Shown here piece after piece: positions 37,640 through 46,325 of a DNA stretch of 64,000 nucleotides. This DNA comes from Comamonas badia DSM 17552. GTDB lineage: Bacteria; Pseudomonadota; Gammaproteobacteria; Burkholderiales; Burkholderiaceae_C. Where the stretch lies: NCBI RefSeq assembly GCF_000484635.1, contig NZ_AXVM01000002.1, positions 248,001 to 312,000 of the forward strand, read 5' to 3'. The notes below the pieces were generated by a model, which was not told the DNA's origin, did not search any database, and was given only the letters and a program-made list of their open reading frames with translations. Every line of letters begins with the position of its first letter. The first letter of the stretch is position 1. A program made the translations under genes and the position numbers.

Positions 37640-38592
37640 CCCAGCCCTCACGCCCCGTCGCCTTTGCCTGCCTGGCGCTGAGCATGGTGCTTGTGGGCAG
37701 CTACGTGGCGCTGTCCAAGCCGCTGGCGCTGGCCTTTCCGGTGCTGCTGCTGGCGTGGCTGCGCTTTGGCATAGGGTCCGTGGCCATGCTGGGCTGGCTG
37801 CGCAAGCCGCCCGGCGAGCCGCCGCTGAGCCGCCGCGCCAAGGGGCTGCTGTTTCTGCACGCGCTGCTGGGCAATTTCCTCTTCACCGTCTTCATGATCT
37901 ATGGCGTGAGCCTGACCAGCGCGACGACGGCGGGCGTGATCATGGCGTCGATTCCCGCCTGCGTGGCGCTGCTGAGCCGGTTCTTTCTGCACGAACGCAT
38001 CAGCGCCCGCACCTGGGCGGCGATTGCCTGCGCGGTGGCGGGGATCGCGCTGTTTTCACTCCATAAACAGGAGCTGCCAGCGCTTGAACCACAAGCGCTG
38101 GAGGCCAAAAACGGTCAAATTCTGCAATGGCTGGGCATGGCGCTGCTGCTGGCCGCTTCACTGTGCGAGGCAGCGTATTCGGTGATCGGCAAGCACCTTA
38201 CGGGCACGCTCGGGCCGCGGCGCATCTCGGCGCTCATCAACCTCTGGGGCTTTGCCCTGGCCACCCCCGCCGGCCTGCTGCTGGCCCTGCGCTTCGACTT
38301 TGCCGCGGTGAGCGGTCCCACCTGGCTGCTGCTGCTTTTCTATGCCCTCGCCGCCTGCATGTGGTCGGTCTGGCTGTGGATGACGGGGCTACGCGTGGTG
38401 CCTGCCTCGCAGGCGGGCGTGTTCACCGTGCTGCTGCCGGTCAGCGCCGCGCTGGTGGGTGTGCTGGCACTGGGCGAGCAGATGAACATGCTGCAGATGC
38501 TGGCATTCGCGCTGGCGCTGGCCAGCGTGGTGCTGGCCACGCTGCCCGCCACCCTCTTCAGCCGTCTTGGCCATGCTCGGCGCGATCGCTGA
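37636..38592 (+). CDS. DMT-superfamily (EamA) transporter
   Basis: A 318-residue inner-membrane protein with ten predicted helices in two EamA repeats, the layout of metabolite exporters. It starts with TTG at 37636, overlapping the mnmC stop; the next ATG is 16 codons later and would remove half of the first helix. Residues about 143-162, in the cytosolic or periplasmic loop between the two repeats, are encoded by a near-perfect dispersed palindrome and are absent, as far as I recall, from relatives. The 3' end overlaps the convergent RraA-like gene by 35 nt. Confidence 0.88.
   Translation: MTQPSRPVAFACLALSMVLVGSYVALSKPLALAFPVLLLAWLRFGIGSVAMLGWLRKPPGEPPLSRRAKGLLFLHALLGNFLFTVFMIYGVSLTSATTAGVIMASIPACVALLSRFFLHERISARTWAAIACAVAGIALFSLHKQELPALEPQALEAKNGQILQWLGMALLLAASLCEAAYSVIGKHLTGTLGPRRISALINLWGFALATPAGLLLALRFDFAAVSGPTWLLLLFYALAACMWSVWLWMTGLRVVPASQAGVFTVLLPVSAALVGVLALGEQMNMLQMLAFALALASVVLATLPATLFSRLGHARRDR
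38072..38121 (+). repeat. AGCGCT palindrome, copy 8 (best copy, in coding sequence)
   Basis: Core 38072-38106: AGCTGCCAGCGCTTG, spacer AACCAC, AAGCGCTGGAGGCC, then a tail with GGTCAAATT. It runs sense to the transporter gene and codes for [12 protein letters not shown]. Confidence 0.9.
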
Positions 38593-39073
38593 CGACGATG
38601 CCGTCCGCGTCGGCATAGAGCCAGTCGCCCGGGCGCACCCAGACGCCCTGCACCTGCACCGGCACGTCGACCTGGCCGGTACCGCGCTTTTCGGTCGCCA
38701 TCGGGACCAGCGCCAGCGCGCGTATGCCCACCGCCTCGACATTGAGCTCGGCCACATCGCGCACGCAGCCATTGACGACGATGCCCGCCCAGCCATTGCG
38801 CGCCGCCGCCGCGGCCAGATTGCCGCCCACCAGCGCACGCCGCAGCGAAGCGCCGCCATCGACCACCAGCACGCGCCCCGCGCCGGCCTGGTTGACCGCC
38901 GCCTTCACGAGCGCGTTGTCCTCGAAGCACTGGAGCGTGCTGACCGGGCCATGAAACGCCGCACGCGCGCCAAAGGAGAGAAAGACGGGCGGCAGGACGC
39001 GAAACGCGCCGCTGGCGTCGCTTTTATGTGCGTCGCACAGGTCGCAGGTACTGACGTTGCGGGAATGTGGCAT
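38558..39073 (-). CDS. RraA-like protein
   Basis: A 171-residue protein of the RraA / HMG-CHA aldolase fold. [20 protein letters not shown] and [10 protein letters not shown] are the family core. RraA binds and inhibits RNase E; sequence-similar proteins are metal-dependent aldolases of 4-hydroxy-4-methyl-2-oxoglutarate, so either role is open. ATG at 39073 gives the usual start, though [10 protein letters not shown] is a little longer than standard. The 3' end overlaps the opposite-strand transporter gene by 35 nt. Confidence 0.85.
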   Translation of the reverse strand: MPHSRNVSTCDLCDAHKSDASGAFRVLPPVFLSFGARAAFHGPVSTLQCFEDNALVKAAVNQAGAGRVLVVDGGASLRRALVGGNLAAAAARNGWAGIVVNGCVRDVAELNVEAVGIRALALVPMATEKRGTGQVDVPVQVQGVWVRPGDWLYADADGIVVSDRAEHGQDG

Positions 39074-39178
39074 GGGAGAAATTCTGAAAATTGAACGGCA
39101 AAACGCCGATTTTGCGCCGCCACTGTTGCCGCCATGCCGCAACGTGCGGGGCGCCGCCGCAAAAAACCGCGCGGCCCC

Positions 39179-39206
39179 TTGGCAAGCGCCGAATTCCCGC
39201 TAGTAT
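39179..39206 (+). promoter_or_regulatory. Candidate promoter of the SWIB gene
   Basis: TTGGCA at 39179-39184 and TAGTAT at 39201-39206 are 16 nt apart, placing a start about 60 nt before the SWIB ATG. Confidence 0.5.
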
Positions 39207-39273
39207 GCGTGGGCCAGTGGAGCCGTCGCTTGACGCTGGCGCCACCTATTTGACAACACAAGGAACACCGAAC

Positions 39274-39561
39274 ATGGCCACCGCAGCAAAGAAGGCACCC
39301 GCCGCAAAAAAGCGCACCCCCAACGCCGCCTTCATGAAGCCCCTGACACCGGACGCCGCCCTGGCTGCTGTCGTCGGCGCCAAGCCGCTGGCACGTACCG
39401 AAATCGTCAAGCAGCTGTGGGTCTACATCAAGAAGCACAAGCTGCAGGACGCCACGAACAAACGCATGATCAACGCCGACGCCAAGCTCAAGGAGCTGTT
39501 CGGCAAGTCGCAGGTCTCCATGTTCGAGCTCGCCGGCCTGATCGGCAAGCACGTCAGCTGA
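39274..39561 (+). CDS. SWIB/MDM2-domain protein
   Basis: A 95-residue protein made of a Lys/Ala-rich N-terminus (about 1-20) followed by a SWIB domain, recognised by [20 protein letters not shown] and [24 protein letters not shown] domains are chromatin-associated in eukaryotes; the small bacterial stand-alone form is of unknown role and perhaps binds DNA. AAGGA lies about 9 nt before the ATG. A strong terminator follows at 39586. Confidence 0.9.
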   Translation: MATAAKKAPAAKKRTPNAAFMKPLTPDAALAAVVGAKPLARTEIVKQLWVYIKKHKLQDATNKRMINADAKLKELFGKSQVSMFELAGLIGKHVS

Positions 39562-39585
39562 GCCGCGGCGCATGCACCGCGAAAG

Positions 39586-39607
39586 AACCGGTCGAGGCCG
39601 GTTTTTT
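39586..39607 (+). terminator. Intrinsic terminator after the SWIB gene
   Basis: AACCGG (39586-39591), loop TCGAGG, CCGGTT (39598-39603) and a run of T to 39607. It ends the SWIB transcript before the bfd promoter. Confidence 0.85.
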
Positions 39608-39636
39608 CATGCCTGCAAAAAAATCGGCAAGACTAT

Positions 39637-39664
39637 TTGAATGCGACAGATTCTCATTTATACT
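39637..39664 (+). promoter_or_regulatory. bfd-tonB-exbBD promoter with possible Fur site
   Basis: TTGAAT (39637-39642) and TATACT (39659-39664) are 16 nt apart. The spacer reads GATTCTCATTTA; its complement AAATGAGAATC resembles half of a Fur box and would cover the -10 element, fitting iron repression of an iron-uptake operon. Confidence 0.65.
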
Positions 39665-39694
39665 CGCAGCCAAACGAGCTTCTGAGCTGCCGCC

Positions 39695-39919
39695 ATGATC
39701 GTCTGTGTCTGCCACCGCATTTCCGACCGCGAAATCGCACGCCATGCGCGCGCCGGCCTGAGCTTCGACGAAATCCAGATGGAGCTCGGCGTAGCCACCC
39801 AGTGCGGCTGCTGCGAGCAGACGGCGCGCGAAGTGGCGGCGCAGTGCGGCACATCAGCCGCCGTTGCCGCATTGCACAACGAAGCCGCGGAAGCGGCCCG
39901 GCACACCATCGCCGGCTGA
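39695..39919 (+). CDS. bfd: Bacterioferritin-associated ferredoxin-like protein
   Basis: A 74-residue 2Fe-2S protein. Cluster ligands are Cys4 and Cys6 (VCVCHRISD) and Cys37 and Cys40 in [13 protein letters not shown]. Bfd gives electrons to bacterioferritin so that stored iron is released. It heads a run with tonB, exbB and exbD behind a promoter that carries a possible Fur site. The C-terminal 20 residues are Ala-rich and variable. Confidence 0.92.
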   Translation: MIVCVCHRISDREIARHARAGLSFDEIQMELGVATQCGCCEQTAREVAAQCGTSAAVAALHNEAAEAARHTIAG

Positions 39920-39958
39920 ACCGTCCCCCACTGCTGCCCTTGGCGCCTTCATTGAATC

Positions 39959-39993
39959 GGCCGGTAATGCAGGCCGGGCGGGCGCTGCCAGCT
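39959..39993 (-). repeat. AGCGCT palindrome, copy 9 (diverged)
   Basis: On the minus strand: AGCTGGCAGCGCCCG, spacer CCCGGC, CTGCATTACCGGCC. It lies in the bfd-tonB gap and ends 8 nt before the tonB ATG. Confidence 0.6.
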
Positions 39994-40001
39994 ATTCTTT
40001 C

Positions 40002-40751
40002 ATGAGCCACTTCGAGCAATACGCCCCTACTGGCGGCCTCAGCCGCAACGCAGCCATCGTCGGCTCGGTCGTGGCATTGCATATGCTGGCACTCTGGGCG
40101 GCACAGAACGGTCTGCTGCGCCAGGCCGTGGAAGTGATCGTGCCGGTGCAGGTGATAAGCAACCTCATCACCCCCGCCCCGCCGCCGCCACCGCCCGCAC
40201 CGCCACCGGCACCACCCATTCCTCTTCCCCCGCCACCGCCCGCGCCACCCAAGCCCAAGGCACCGCCGCCTCCCGTGCGCCACGCGCCATCGCCACCCAA
40301 GGCCGTGGCGCCCCAACCAGCGCCCATGCCGGTGGCGATTGCAGACGCGGCGCCAGCGCCGGACGCACCCGTGGGCGTGATCGAACCGCAGCCGCCGGCG
40401 CCGCCCATCCTGGCACCCGTGGCGCCGCCGCCGCCCGCACCACCGGTCCCGCCGGCGGCACCGGCCATGGTGGCGCCTTCCAGCAACGCGAGCTATCTGA
40501 ACAACCCGCCGCCCACCTACCCCGCCGTGAGCCGGCGCCTGGGCGAGCAAGGCCTGGTGGTGCTGCGCGTGCTGATCGGCACCGATGGCCTGCCGCAACA
40601 GGTACAGGTGAACCAATCCAGCGGCTTTGAGCGGCTGGACCAGGCGGCGGTCAAGACCGTCTCGCGCTGGCGCTTCGTGCCCGGCACCAGGAATGGCGTG
40701 CCCGAAGCCATGTGGCACCTGCAGCCCATCAATTTTGTTCTGACTCACTGA
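40002..40751 (+). CDS. tonB: TonB-family energy transducer
   Basis: A 249-residue protein linking the ExbB-ExbD motor to outer-membrane receptors. It has an N-terminal membrane anchor (about residues 17-36), a Pro/Ala-rich periplasmic spacer from about 55 to 165 dominated by runs of Pro, and a C-terminal TonB domain starting near YLNNPPPTYPAVSRRLGEQG and including VKTVSRWRFVPG. ATG at 40002 directly precedes the anchor. exbB follows after 9 nt. Confidence 0.94.
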   Translation: MSHFEQYAPTGGLSRNAAIVGSVVALHMLALWAAQNGLLRQAVEVIVPVQVISNLITPAPPPPPPAPPPAPPIPLPPPPPAPPKPKAPPPPVRHAPSPPKAVAPQPAPMPVAIADAAPAPDAPVGVIEPQPPAPPILAPVAPPPPAPPVPPAAPAMVAPSSNASYLNNPPPTYPAVSRRLGEQGLVVLRVLIGTDGLPQQVQVNQSSGFERLDQAAVKTVSRWRFVPGTRNGVPEAMWHLQPINFVLTH

Positions 40752-40760
40752 AGACACACC

Positions 40761-41477
40761 ATGGAATCACAACTCGGCCTCTGGCACCTCTGGGAACAGG
40801 GCGACTTCGTCACCCGTGCCACGGCAGCGCTGCTGCTGGGCATGTCGCTGCTGACCTGGATCGTGATCATCGTGAAGGCGCTGAACATCGTGCGCTTCAA
40901 GCGCGATGCGCGCAATGCGCGCGACTTCTGGCACAGCGAAGACTTCGCCGCCGGCCTGACCAAGCTGGGCAACCGCCCGGGCAACCCCTTCGTTTACCTG
41001 GCCCTGGAAGCGCGCGAAGCCAACGCGCACCACCGCAACACCCAGACCCATCTGCACGATACGCTGGACGTGAGCGACTGGATCACACGCTGCCTGCGCA
41101 ACTGCATCGACGAGTTCACCGCCAGCATCCAGTCGGGCCTGGCCGTGCTGGCGTCCATCGGCTCCACCTCGCCCTTCATCGGTCTGTTCGGCACGGTCTG
41201 GGGCATCTACCACGCGCTGATGGCGATCAGCAGCTCGGGCGCCTCCACCATCGACAAGGTGGCCGGCCCGATCGGCGAGGCGCTCATCATGACGGCGCTG
41301 GGCCTGGCGGTCGCCATTCCCGCCGTGCTGGGCTACAACGCCCTGGTGCGCGGCAACAAGTGGATCCTGAACCAGCTCGGCAGCTTCGCGCACGATCTGC
41401 ATGCCTACTTCGTGACCGGCGCACGCGTGAGCCCGCCCGGCGAAGCCGTCAACGTGCTGCCGATGAAGAAGGGCTGA
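40761..41477 (+). CDS. exbB: Biopolymer transport protein ExbB (MotA/TolQ/ExbB)
   Basis: A 238-residue inner-membrane protein, the proton-channel part of the TonB motor. Three membrane helices are visible (about 22-42, 127-150 and 170-195); ASIGSTSPFIGLFGTVWGIYHA and GPIGEALIMTALGLAVAIPAVLGYN's core are the conserved MotA/TolQ/ExbB stretch. It is 9 nt after tonB and 4 nt before exbD. Confidence 0.95.
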   Translation: MESQLGLWHLWEQGDFVTRATAALLLGMSLLTWIVIIVKALNIVRFKRDARNARDFWHSEDFAAGLTKLGNRPGNPFVYLALEAREANAHHRNTQTHLHDTLDVSDWITRCLRNCIDEFTASIQSGLAVLASIGSTSPFIGLFGTVWGIYHALMAISSSGASTIDKVAGPIGEALIMTALGLAVAIPAVLGYNALVRGNKWILNQLGSFAHDLHAYFVTGARVSPPGEAVNVLPMKKG

Positions 41478-41481
41478 GGCC

Positions 41482-41892
41482 ATGTCCTTCGGAACGCAGG
41501 ACGACACCGACGAGGTGATGAACGAGATCAACGTGACGCCGCTGGTGGACGTCACGCTGGTGCTGCTCATCATCTTCATCATCACCATCCCGGTGATGAA
41601 CCACGCGGTACCGGTGCAGCTGCCGCGCGCCGTGAGCCAGAAAGAGATCATCCAGCCCGAGACCATCCGCCTGGCGATCACCGCGGATGGCCGCTACCAC
41701 TGGAACGAAACCGACGTCACGCCCGAAGACCTGGAAGCACGCCTGCGCCAGGAAGCCGCCAAGGACCCGCAGCCCGACCTGCACATCCGCGGCGACAAGG
41801 ACGTACGCTACGAATACGTGGCCAAGGCAATGTCGGCGGCGCAGCGCGCGGGCATACGCAAGATCGGCTTCGTGACCGACCCGGAAAAATAG
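41482..41892 (+). CDS. exbD: Biopolymer transport protein ExbD
   Basis: A 136-residue single-helix protein partnering ExbB. The sequence NEINVTPLVDVTLVLLIIF carries the proton-binding Asp within its membrane segment, and the periplasmic domain follows. It ends the iron-uptake operon and is followed by a strong hairpin terminator. Confidence 0.95.
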   Translation: MSFGTQDDTDEVMNEINVTPLVDVTLVLLIIFIITIPVMNHAVPVQLPRAVSQKEIIQPETIRLAITADGRYHWNETDVTPEDLEARLRQEAAKDPQPDLHIRGDKDVRYEYVAKAMSAAQRAGIRKIGFVTDPEK

Positions 41893-41901
41893 CCCGCCAA
41901 C

Positions 41902-41929
41902 GAAAACGGCCTCCGAAGAGGCCGTTTTC
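41902..41929. terminator. Bidirectional terminator
   Basis: GAAAACGGCCTC (41902-41913) pairs perfectly with GAGGCCGTTTTC (41918-41929) over a CGAA loop, 12 bp in all. The A-run and T-run on either side let it serve exbD and the convergent gene at 41946. Confidence 0.88.
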
Positions 41930-41945
41930 ATGCCGGACACGCGGC

Positions 41946-42521
41946 TCACTTGACCCGATGCAGGGTGTTCTTGTCGGTGTGGTGCATTTCCTTGCCGATG
42001 GCGGCGAGCTTGAGCACCAGCTCGGACGTATAGCTCATCGTGCCGTCGTCATGGAAGGTGAAGGCACTCTTGAAATCCTTGAGTTCTGCGCGCTCCAGCA
42101 GGTACTTGTTCTGCAGGATGCCGAACGACGGGTCGCCCGGCTTGGCATTGAAATGCAGCACCTTGTCGAGCGGCTTGGCGATGCTGCCCGCCAGAATCGA
42201 GATGCCGCGGCCAAACACCACCGGCCGCATGATCTGTCCGGTCGCCTTTTCCCACAGCAGATAGCCGACCTCATCGTGAAACGGGTCCATGGCTTCCTCG
42301 CCATGGCGCCAGGCGGTCATCTGGTAGGTGAGGCCTTCAAGACGCTGCTTGCCGTTCGTCTGCAGCGGAATCGGCCTGAACCAGGCCTTTTCGAAGTAGC
42401 CGGTTTCGCCCGTGTGATCGTCTTCGTTGTGGTAGGAAAGATCGACACCGACGTTGCCTTCCCATTCGCCGACAAACGGCGTCAATGGTCCGAGGCGCTG
42501 CGGTCCGTGAATTTCAGCCAT
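41946..42521 (-). CDS. Nitrobindin-like heme-binding beta-barrel protein
   Basis: A 191-residue protein of the THAP4/nitrobindin-like family (formerly DUF1794): PLTPFVGEWEGNVGVD is the start of the barrel with the conserved GxWxG pattern, and the last third shows regular strands. Family members bind heme and act on nitric oxide or peroxynitrite. The heme-ligand His cannot be placed safely from sequence alone. It is convergent with exbD. Confidence 0.75.
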   Translation of the reverse strand: MAEIHGPQRLGPLTPFVGEWEGNVGVDLSYHNEDDHTGETGYFEKAWFRPIPLQTNGKQRLEGLTYQMTAWRHGEEAMDPFHDEVGYLLWEKATGQIMRPVVFGRGISILAGSIAKPLDKVLHFNAKPGDPSFGILQNKYLLERAELKDFKSAFTFHDDGTMSYTSELVLKLAAIGKEMHHTDKNTLHRVK

Positions 42522-42707
42522 GCCTTGTACTCCTTTTCGTTGCTACGCACTCTAAGAAAAGCGGCATGTCACAAGGGCTCGCCGCCCCATCCGTGTGTCG
42601 CGGGTGCGACCACCGGCCCAGTATAGGCACTTGGGCCATGGCCTGCATTCGAAAAATCAATGGGTCCGATAGCCTCAAGGCTATCGGCCGCAGCCGCCCC
42701 AAGCCGC

Positions 42708-43115
42708 CTACAGCCCCAGCGCCGCAATGCCGGCCCGCGCCACCTGCGCGTCCTGCACCGATTTCACGCCGCTCACGCCGACGGCGCCCATGCACTGGCC
42801 GTCCTTGAGGATCGGCACACCGCCTTCCATCAGGCCGTCGAGCTCGGGCACCGACAGAAACGCGGTGCGCCCGTTGTTGATCATTTCCTCGAAGTTCTTC
42901 GTCTCGCGCCGGCCCAGCGCGGCCGAGCGCGCCTTGGCCGGCGCCACATAGGCCGACATCTGCGCGCAGCCATCCAGGCGCTGCAGCCACAGGGGATGGC
43001 CGCCCGCGTCGACGATGGCGATCGCCACCGCCCAGCCGTTCTTCAGCGCCTCGGCCTCGGCGGCCGCGGCAATCTGCTTCACATCGGACAGTTCAAGGGT
43101 GGATTGGTTTTTCAT
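42708..43115 (-). CDS. HbpS/GlcG-family heme-binding-like protein
   Basis: A 135-residue protein of the GlcG/HbpS (DUF336) family. AIAIVDAGGHPLWLQRLDG and GGVPILKDGQCMGAVGVSG are the conserved blocks. HbpS of Streptomyces binds heme and senses redox stress; GlcG occurs in glycolate operons with unknown role. The ATG at 43115 starts the match. It neighbours another possible heme protein. Confidence 0.88.
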   Translation of the reverse strand: MKNQSTLELSDVKQIAAAAEAEALKNGWAVAIAIVDAGGHPLWLQRLDGCAQMSAYVAPAKARSAALGRRETKNFEEMINNGRTAFLSVPELDGLMEGGVPILKDGQCMGAVGVSGVKSVQDAQVARAGIAALGL

Positions 43116-43299
43116 GGAATGCCCTGGTATGGTTTGGAAACCTCCAGCATAGCCCGATACGCACATCAGTACACAACATCTGCATGCAAAACACCCTTGA
43201 CCTGCGGCAACGCAATCCGGGGGTATTGCATCGGGCACTTTTCACACCACATAGAATCAACCGGTCAGCGGCATGTGCCGCGTGGAGGAAACCAAGACC

Positions 43300-43995
43300 A
43301 TGAACACCGACATTACCCGCATGGGTTCCGCTGCCGGCTACGGCGTTTCCAGCGAAGAGCGCCACCGCGTCCTGCGCAATACCTATTGGCTGCTCGCACT
43401 GAGCCTCGTGCCCACCGTGCTGGGCGCCTGGGTCGGCGTTGCCACCGGCATCATGCAGGCCATGCGTGGCGGCGTGGGCCTGATCGTCTTTCTGGGCGGC
43501 GCCTTCGCCTTCATGTTCGCGATCGAAAAGACCAAGAACTCCGGCAAGGGCGTGGCCGTACTGCTGGCCTTCACCTTCTTCATGGGCCTGATGCTGTCCA
43601 ACCTGATCGGCATGGTGCTGGGCAGGAGCAACGGCGCCAGCCTCATCATGACGGCCTTCGCAGGCACCGCCGGCGTGTTTTTCGTGATGGCCAGTATGGC
43701 CAGCGTGATCAAGCGCGATCTCTCGGGCCTGGGCAAGTGGCTGTTCGTGGGTGCCCTCGTGCTCATCGTTGGCGCGGTCATCAATGTCTTCGTCGGCTCC
43801 ACCGCCGGCATGATGGCGATCTCGGTGGCCGCGATCGGCATCTTCAGCGCGTTCATGCTGTACGACATCAAACGCGTGCTCGACGGCGGCGAAACCAACT
43901 ACATCAGCGCCACGCTGGCGCTGTACCTGGACATCTTCAACGTGTTCCAGAGCCTGCTGGCGCTGCTGGGCATCTTCGGTGGCAGCAGCGACTGA
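43300..43995 (+). CDS. Bax-inhibitor-1 family membrane protein (YccA-like)
   Basis: A 231-residue inner-membrane protein with seven hydrophobic segments, of the BI-1/UPF0005 family. The sequence FSAFMLYDIKRVLDGGETNYI before the last helix, with its conserved Asp, and NTYWLLALSLVPT at the first helix are typical. E. coli YccA binds and restrains the FtsH protease. GGAGGAA lies about 10 nt before the ATG. A strong terminator follows. Confidence 0.93.
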   Translation: MNTDITRMGSAAGYGVSSEERHRVLRNTYWLLALSLVPTVLGAWVGVATGIMQAMRGGVGLIVFLGGAFAFMFAIEKTKNSGKGVAVLLAFTFFMGLMLSNLIGMVLGRSNGASLIMTAFAGTAGVFFVMASMASVIKRDLSGLGKWLFVGALVLIVGAVINVFVGSTAGMMAISVAAIGIFSAFMLYDIKRVLDGGETNYISATLALYLDIFNVFQSLLALLGIFGGSSD

Positions 43996-44012
43996 CGCCT
44001 GCGCCCCGCGCG

Positions 44013-44037
44013 AATGCCCCGCCCGGCGGGGCATTTT
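44013..44037 (+). terminator. Intrinsic terminator after the BI-1 family gene
   Basis: AATGCCCCG (44013-44021), loop CCCGG, CGGGGCATT (44027-44035), followed by further T residues. Confidence 0.85.
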
Positions 44038-44082
44038 CTTGCCCGTGCTCAACTAATGGCCGCGGCTGCCGATAACCAGGAC

Positions 44083-44463
44083 ATGCCTGATACCGCCCGC
44101 CGCCATCGCTCCGCCACCACCGCGCGCGCCGCCCTGAGCGCGATGGTGCTGGTGCTGCTGGCGGGCTGCGACATTCCCGGGCTCGGGCCCGACCCGCGCG
44201 TGCAGGCGCGCGAGGCGGAAGCGCAGGCCATAGGCGGCGCCTGCCGCCATGCGATGCGCGGCCTGGAAGACTGCTACACGCTCAACCCCAGATCGTCCAA
44301 GGCCAGCATCTACGCCGGCTGGAAGGAAATGGACGCCTACATGCGCGAGAACAAGGTCGAAGGCGTGCCGTCGGTGCTCACGCAGGCGCCCAGCGACGCA
44401 CCCAGGGCAGCACCGGACGGCGACGAAAAGCCCCCGAAACCCGCGTCCCGCAACCGCGGCTGA
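44083..44463 (+). CDS. Putative lipoprotein
   Basis: A 126-residue predicted lipoprotein: the signal ends LVLLAGC with Cys at about residue 29. The mature part is helical (GGACRHAMRGLEDCYTLNP with two Cys that could form a disulfide) and then Pro/Lys-rich and disordered. No family recognised. The ATG at 44083 gives a normal lipoprotein signal; an ATG at 44056 adds nine residues and is possible. It is convergent with rlmD. Confidence 0.7.
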   Translation: MPDTARRHRSATTARAALSAMVLVLLAGCDIPGLGPDPRVQAREAEAQAIGGACRHAMRGLEDCYTLNPRSSKASIYAGWKEMDAYMRENKVEGVPSVLTQAPSDAPRAAPDGDEKPPKPASRNRG

Positions 44464-44469
44464 GGGCCC

Positions 44470-45906
44470 TCACGCGGCTCGCTCGAACACCGCCATGCTC
44501 TCCACATGCGCGGTATGCGGAAACATGTTGATCACCCCTGCCGCCGTGCAGCGATAGCCCGCCTGGTGCACCAGCAGACCGGCATCGCGCGCCAGCGTCG
44601 CCGGGTTGCAGCTCACGTAGACGATGCGCTCGGGCGGCCGCCATGGCTGCGCCTCGGGCGGCAACGCGGCAGCGCCCTCGGCGCCTGTGCGCGCCTGATG
44701 GATGTCGGCCAGCGCTTTCACCAGCGCAAACGCGCCCTCGCGCGGCGGATCGATCAGCCAGCGCTGGGCGCTGCCATGCGCCACCAGCGCCTGCACCGTG
44801 ATTTCAAAGAGGTTGGAAACTTCAAATTCAGTAGCTGCAAGCGCTTGTCCCGCATGCGCTGTTGCCTGATTTCTATCAAAATTTTCCCTGGCCCTGGCAA
44901 TCAATGCGCGGCTGCCCTCCACGCCCAGCACCTTGCCCGCGCGCGTGGCGATCGGCAGCGTGAAATTGCCCAGGCCGCAGAACCAGTCGATCACACGGTC
45001 GGTCTTGCGCGGCGCCAGCAGGCGCAGTGCACGGCCCACCAGCACCCGGTTGATGTGCGGGTTGACCTGCGTGAAATCGGTCGGCCTGAAGGCGATCGTG
45101 ATGCCGAATTCCGGCAGGCTGTAGCTGAGCGGCACGCCGTCCGCCTGAAGCGGATGCACGCTGTCCGGCCCCTTGGGCTGCAGCCACCATTGCACGCCAT
45201 GCTGCTGCGCAAAGGCGCGCAGCAGTTGCAGATCCGCATCGGCCAGCGGTTCCAGATGGCGCAGCACCAGCACCGTCACGGCGTCGCCGCAGGCCAGCTC
45301 GATCTGCGGGCAGGTATCGCGCGCCGCCATCGCGGCTATCAGGGCGCGCAGCGGCATCAACAGCGCATCAACGTGCGGCGGCAGAATCCTGCAGGTCTGC
45401 ATGTCCGCGATGTAGCGGCTCCTGCGCTCGTGAAAGCCCACCAGCACGGTGCCCTTCTTCACCACATGGCGCACCGCCAGGCGCGCGCGGTAGCGGTAGC
45501 CCCAGCTGGGCCCGTGGATGGCGGGCAGCAGGGTTTCGGCCCGCACCTTGCCCAGGTGCCAGAGGTTGTCCTCCAGCACGCGCTGCTTGGCCGCCACCTG
45601 GGCCGAGGCCTCCAGATGCTGCATCTTGCAGCCGCCGCAGGCACCCGCGTGCAGACCAAAGTGCGGGCACTGCGGCCGCACCCGCTGGCTGGATTCGCGG
45701 TGGATTTCGGTCAAATCCGCCTGCTCCCACTGCTTCTTGCTGCGGCGCGAGACGGCGCTGACCCATTCGCCCGGCAGGGCGCCGTCGACGAACACCACCT
45801 TGCCGTCCTCACGGTGCGCAACGCCCTGCGCCTCCATGTCCATGGAGGTAATTTCAAGCCAGCCGGGGGGAAGGTGCGCGTGGTCGTTGTTCGGGCCGTC
45901 GTTCAT
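44470..45906 (-). CDS. rlmD: 23S rRNA (uracil-1939-C5)-methyltransferase
   Basis: A 478-residue SAM-dependent rRNA methylase. A TRAM-like N-terminus is followed by the 4Fe-4S ligands (Cys in [18 protein letters not shown]), the SAM site [12 protein letters not shown], and the catalytic Cys in [13 protein letters not shown]. Between the SAM domain strands, [18 protein letters not shown] is encoded by a dispersed palindrome, making this loop longer than in E. coli RlmD. It is convergent with the lipoprotein gene. Confidence 0.93.
   Translation of the reverse strand: MNDGPNNDHAHLPPGWLEITSMDMEAQGVAHREDGKVVFVDGALPGEWVSAVSRRSKKQWEQADLTEIHRESSQRVRPQCPHFGLHAGACGGCKMQHLEASAQVAAKQRVLEDNLWHLGKVRAETLLPAIHGPSWGYRYRARLAVRHVVKKGTVLVGFHERRSRYIADMQTCRILPPHVDALLMPLRALIAAMAARDTCPQIELACGDAVTVLVLRHLEPLADADLQLLRAFAQQHGVQWWLQPKGPDSVHPLQADGVPLSYSLPEFGITIAFRPTDFTQVNPHINRVLVGRALRLLAPRKTDRVIDWFCGLGNFTLPIATRAGKVLGVEGSRALIARARENFDRNQATAHAGQALAATEFEVSNLFEITVQALVAHGSAQRWLIDPPREGAFALVKALADIHQARTGAEGAAALPPEAQPWRPPERIVYVSCNPATLARDAGLLVHQAGYRCTAAGVINMFPHTAHVESMAVFERAA
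44833..44867 (+). repeat. AGCGCT palindrome, copy 10 (in coding sequence)
   Basis: Core AGCTGCAAGCGCTTG, spacer TCCCGC, ATGCGCTGTTGCCT. It runs antisense to rlmD, which reads it as [12 protein letters not shown]. Confidence 0.85.
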
Positions 45907-45933
45907 GGGCCCGATTGTCGCAGCGCGGCGATG

Positions 45934-46242
45934 TCAGGAGCCGGAAATCAGCCGCTCGGGCGCCTGCTTCCCGGCCTTCTTGGCGGTGGCGGCGACCTTC
46001 AGCGGCAGCTTGTTCACCGGCAGTTCGCAGCCGAAGGTATCGAGCGAAAACACCATGGTGCCGCCCGGCGCCACCAGCGGCAGCGTTTCATGGACCTGGC
46101 GCGACATGTCCACGGGCGGCGTCTGGTTGCGGTAGACCACCTGCTGGTCGGGGCCGTACACCACATAGCAGCCGGCCCAGGCGCCGCTGGTGAACAAGCC
46201 TGCCAGCATGGCGGCAGCGATGGTGGCGGGGAGGCGGATCAT
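45934..46242 (-). CDS. Small exported protein of unknown function
   Basis: A 102-residue protein with a signal peptide (about residues 1-24, ending GAWAG). The mature part starts CYVVYGPDQQVVYRNQTPPVD and ends in a basic stretch; two Cys are present. The opening resembles small periplasmic proteins next to Dsb-like genes, but I do not recognise a family. It is divergent from the TlpA-type thioredoxin at 46326. Confidence 0.7.
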   Translation of the reverse strand: MIRLPATIAAAMLAGLFTSGAWAGCYVVYGPDQQVVYRNQTPPVDMSRQVHETLPLVAPGGTMVFSLDTFGCELPVNKLPLKVAATAKKAGKQAPERLISGS

Positions 46243-46325
46243 GGCAAGCCCTCGGCGTTGAAAATACGCTGGCAATTATTGCGTGCTTTACGCCTTGTGC
46301 ATACTGGATGCAAAGGAGACTGCCC

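Noticed and set aside
34637-37651. A 1004-codon minus-strand frame opposite the dehydrogenase and mnmC genes
   Set aside because: Shadow frame from GC-rich third positions; both plus-strand genes have full family motifs.
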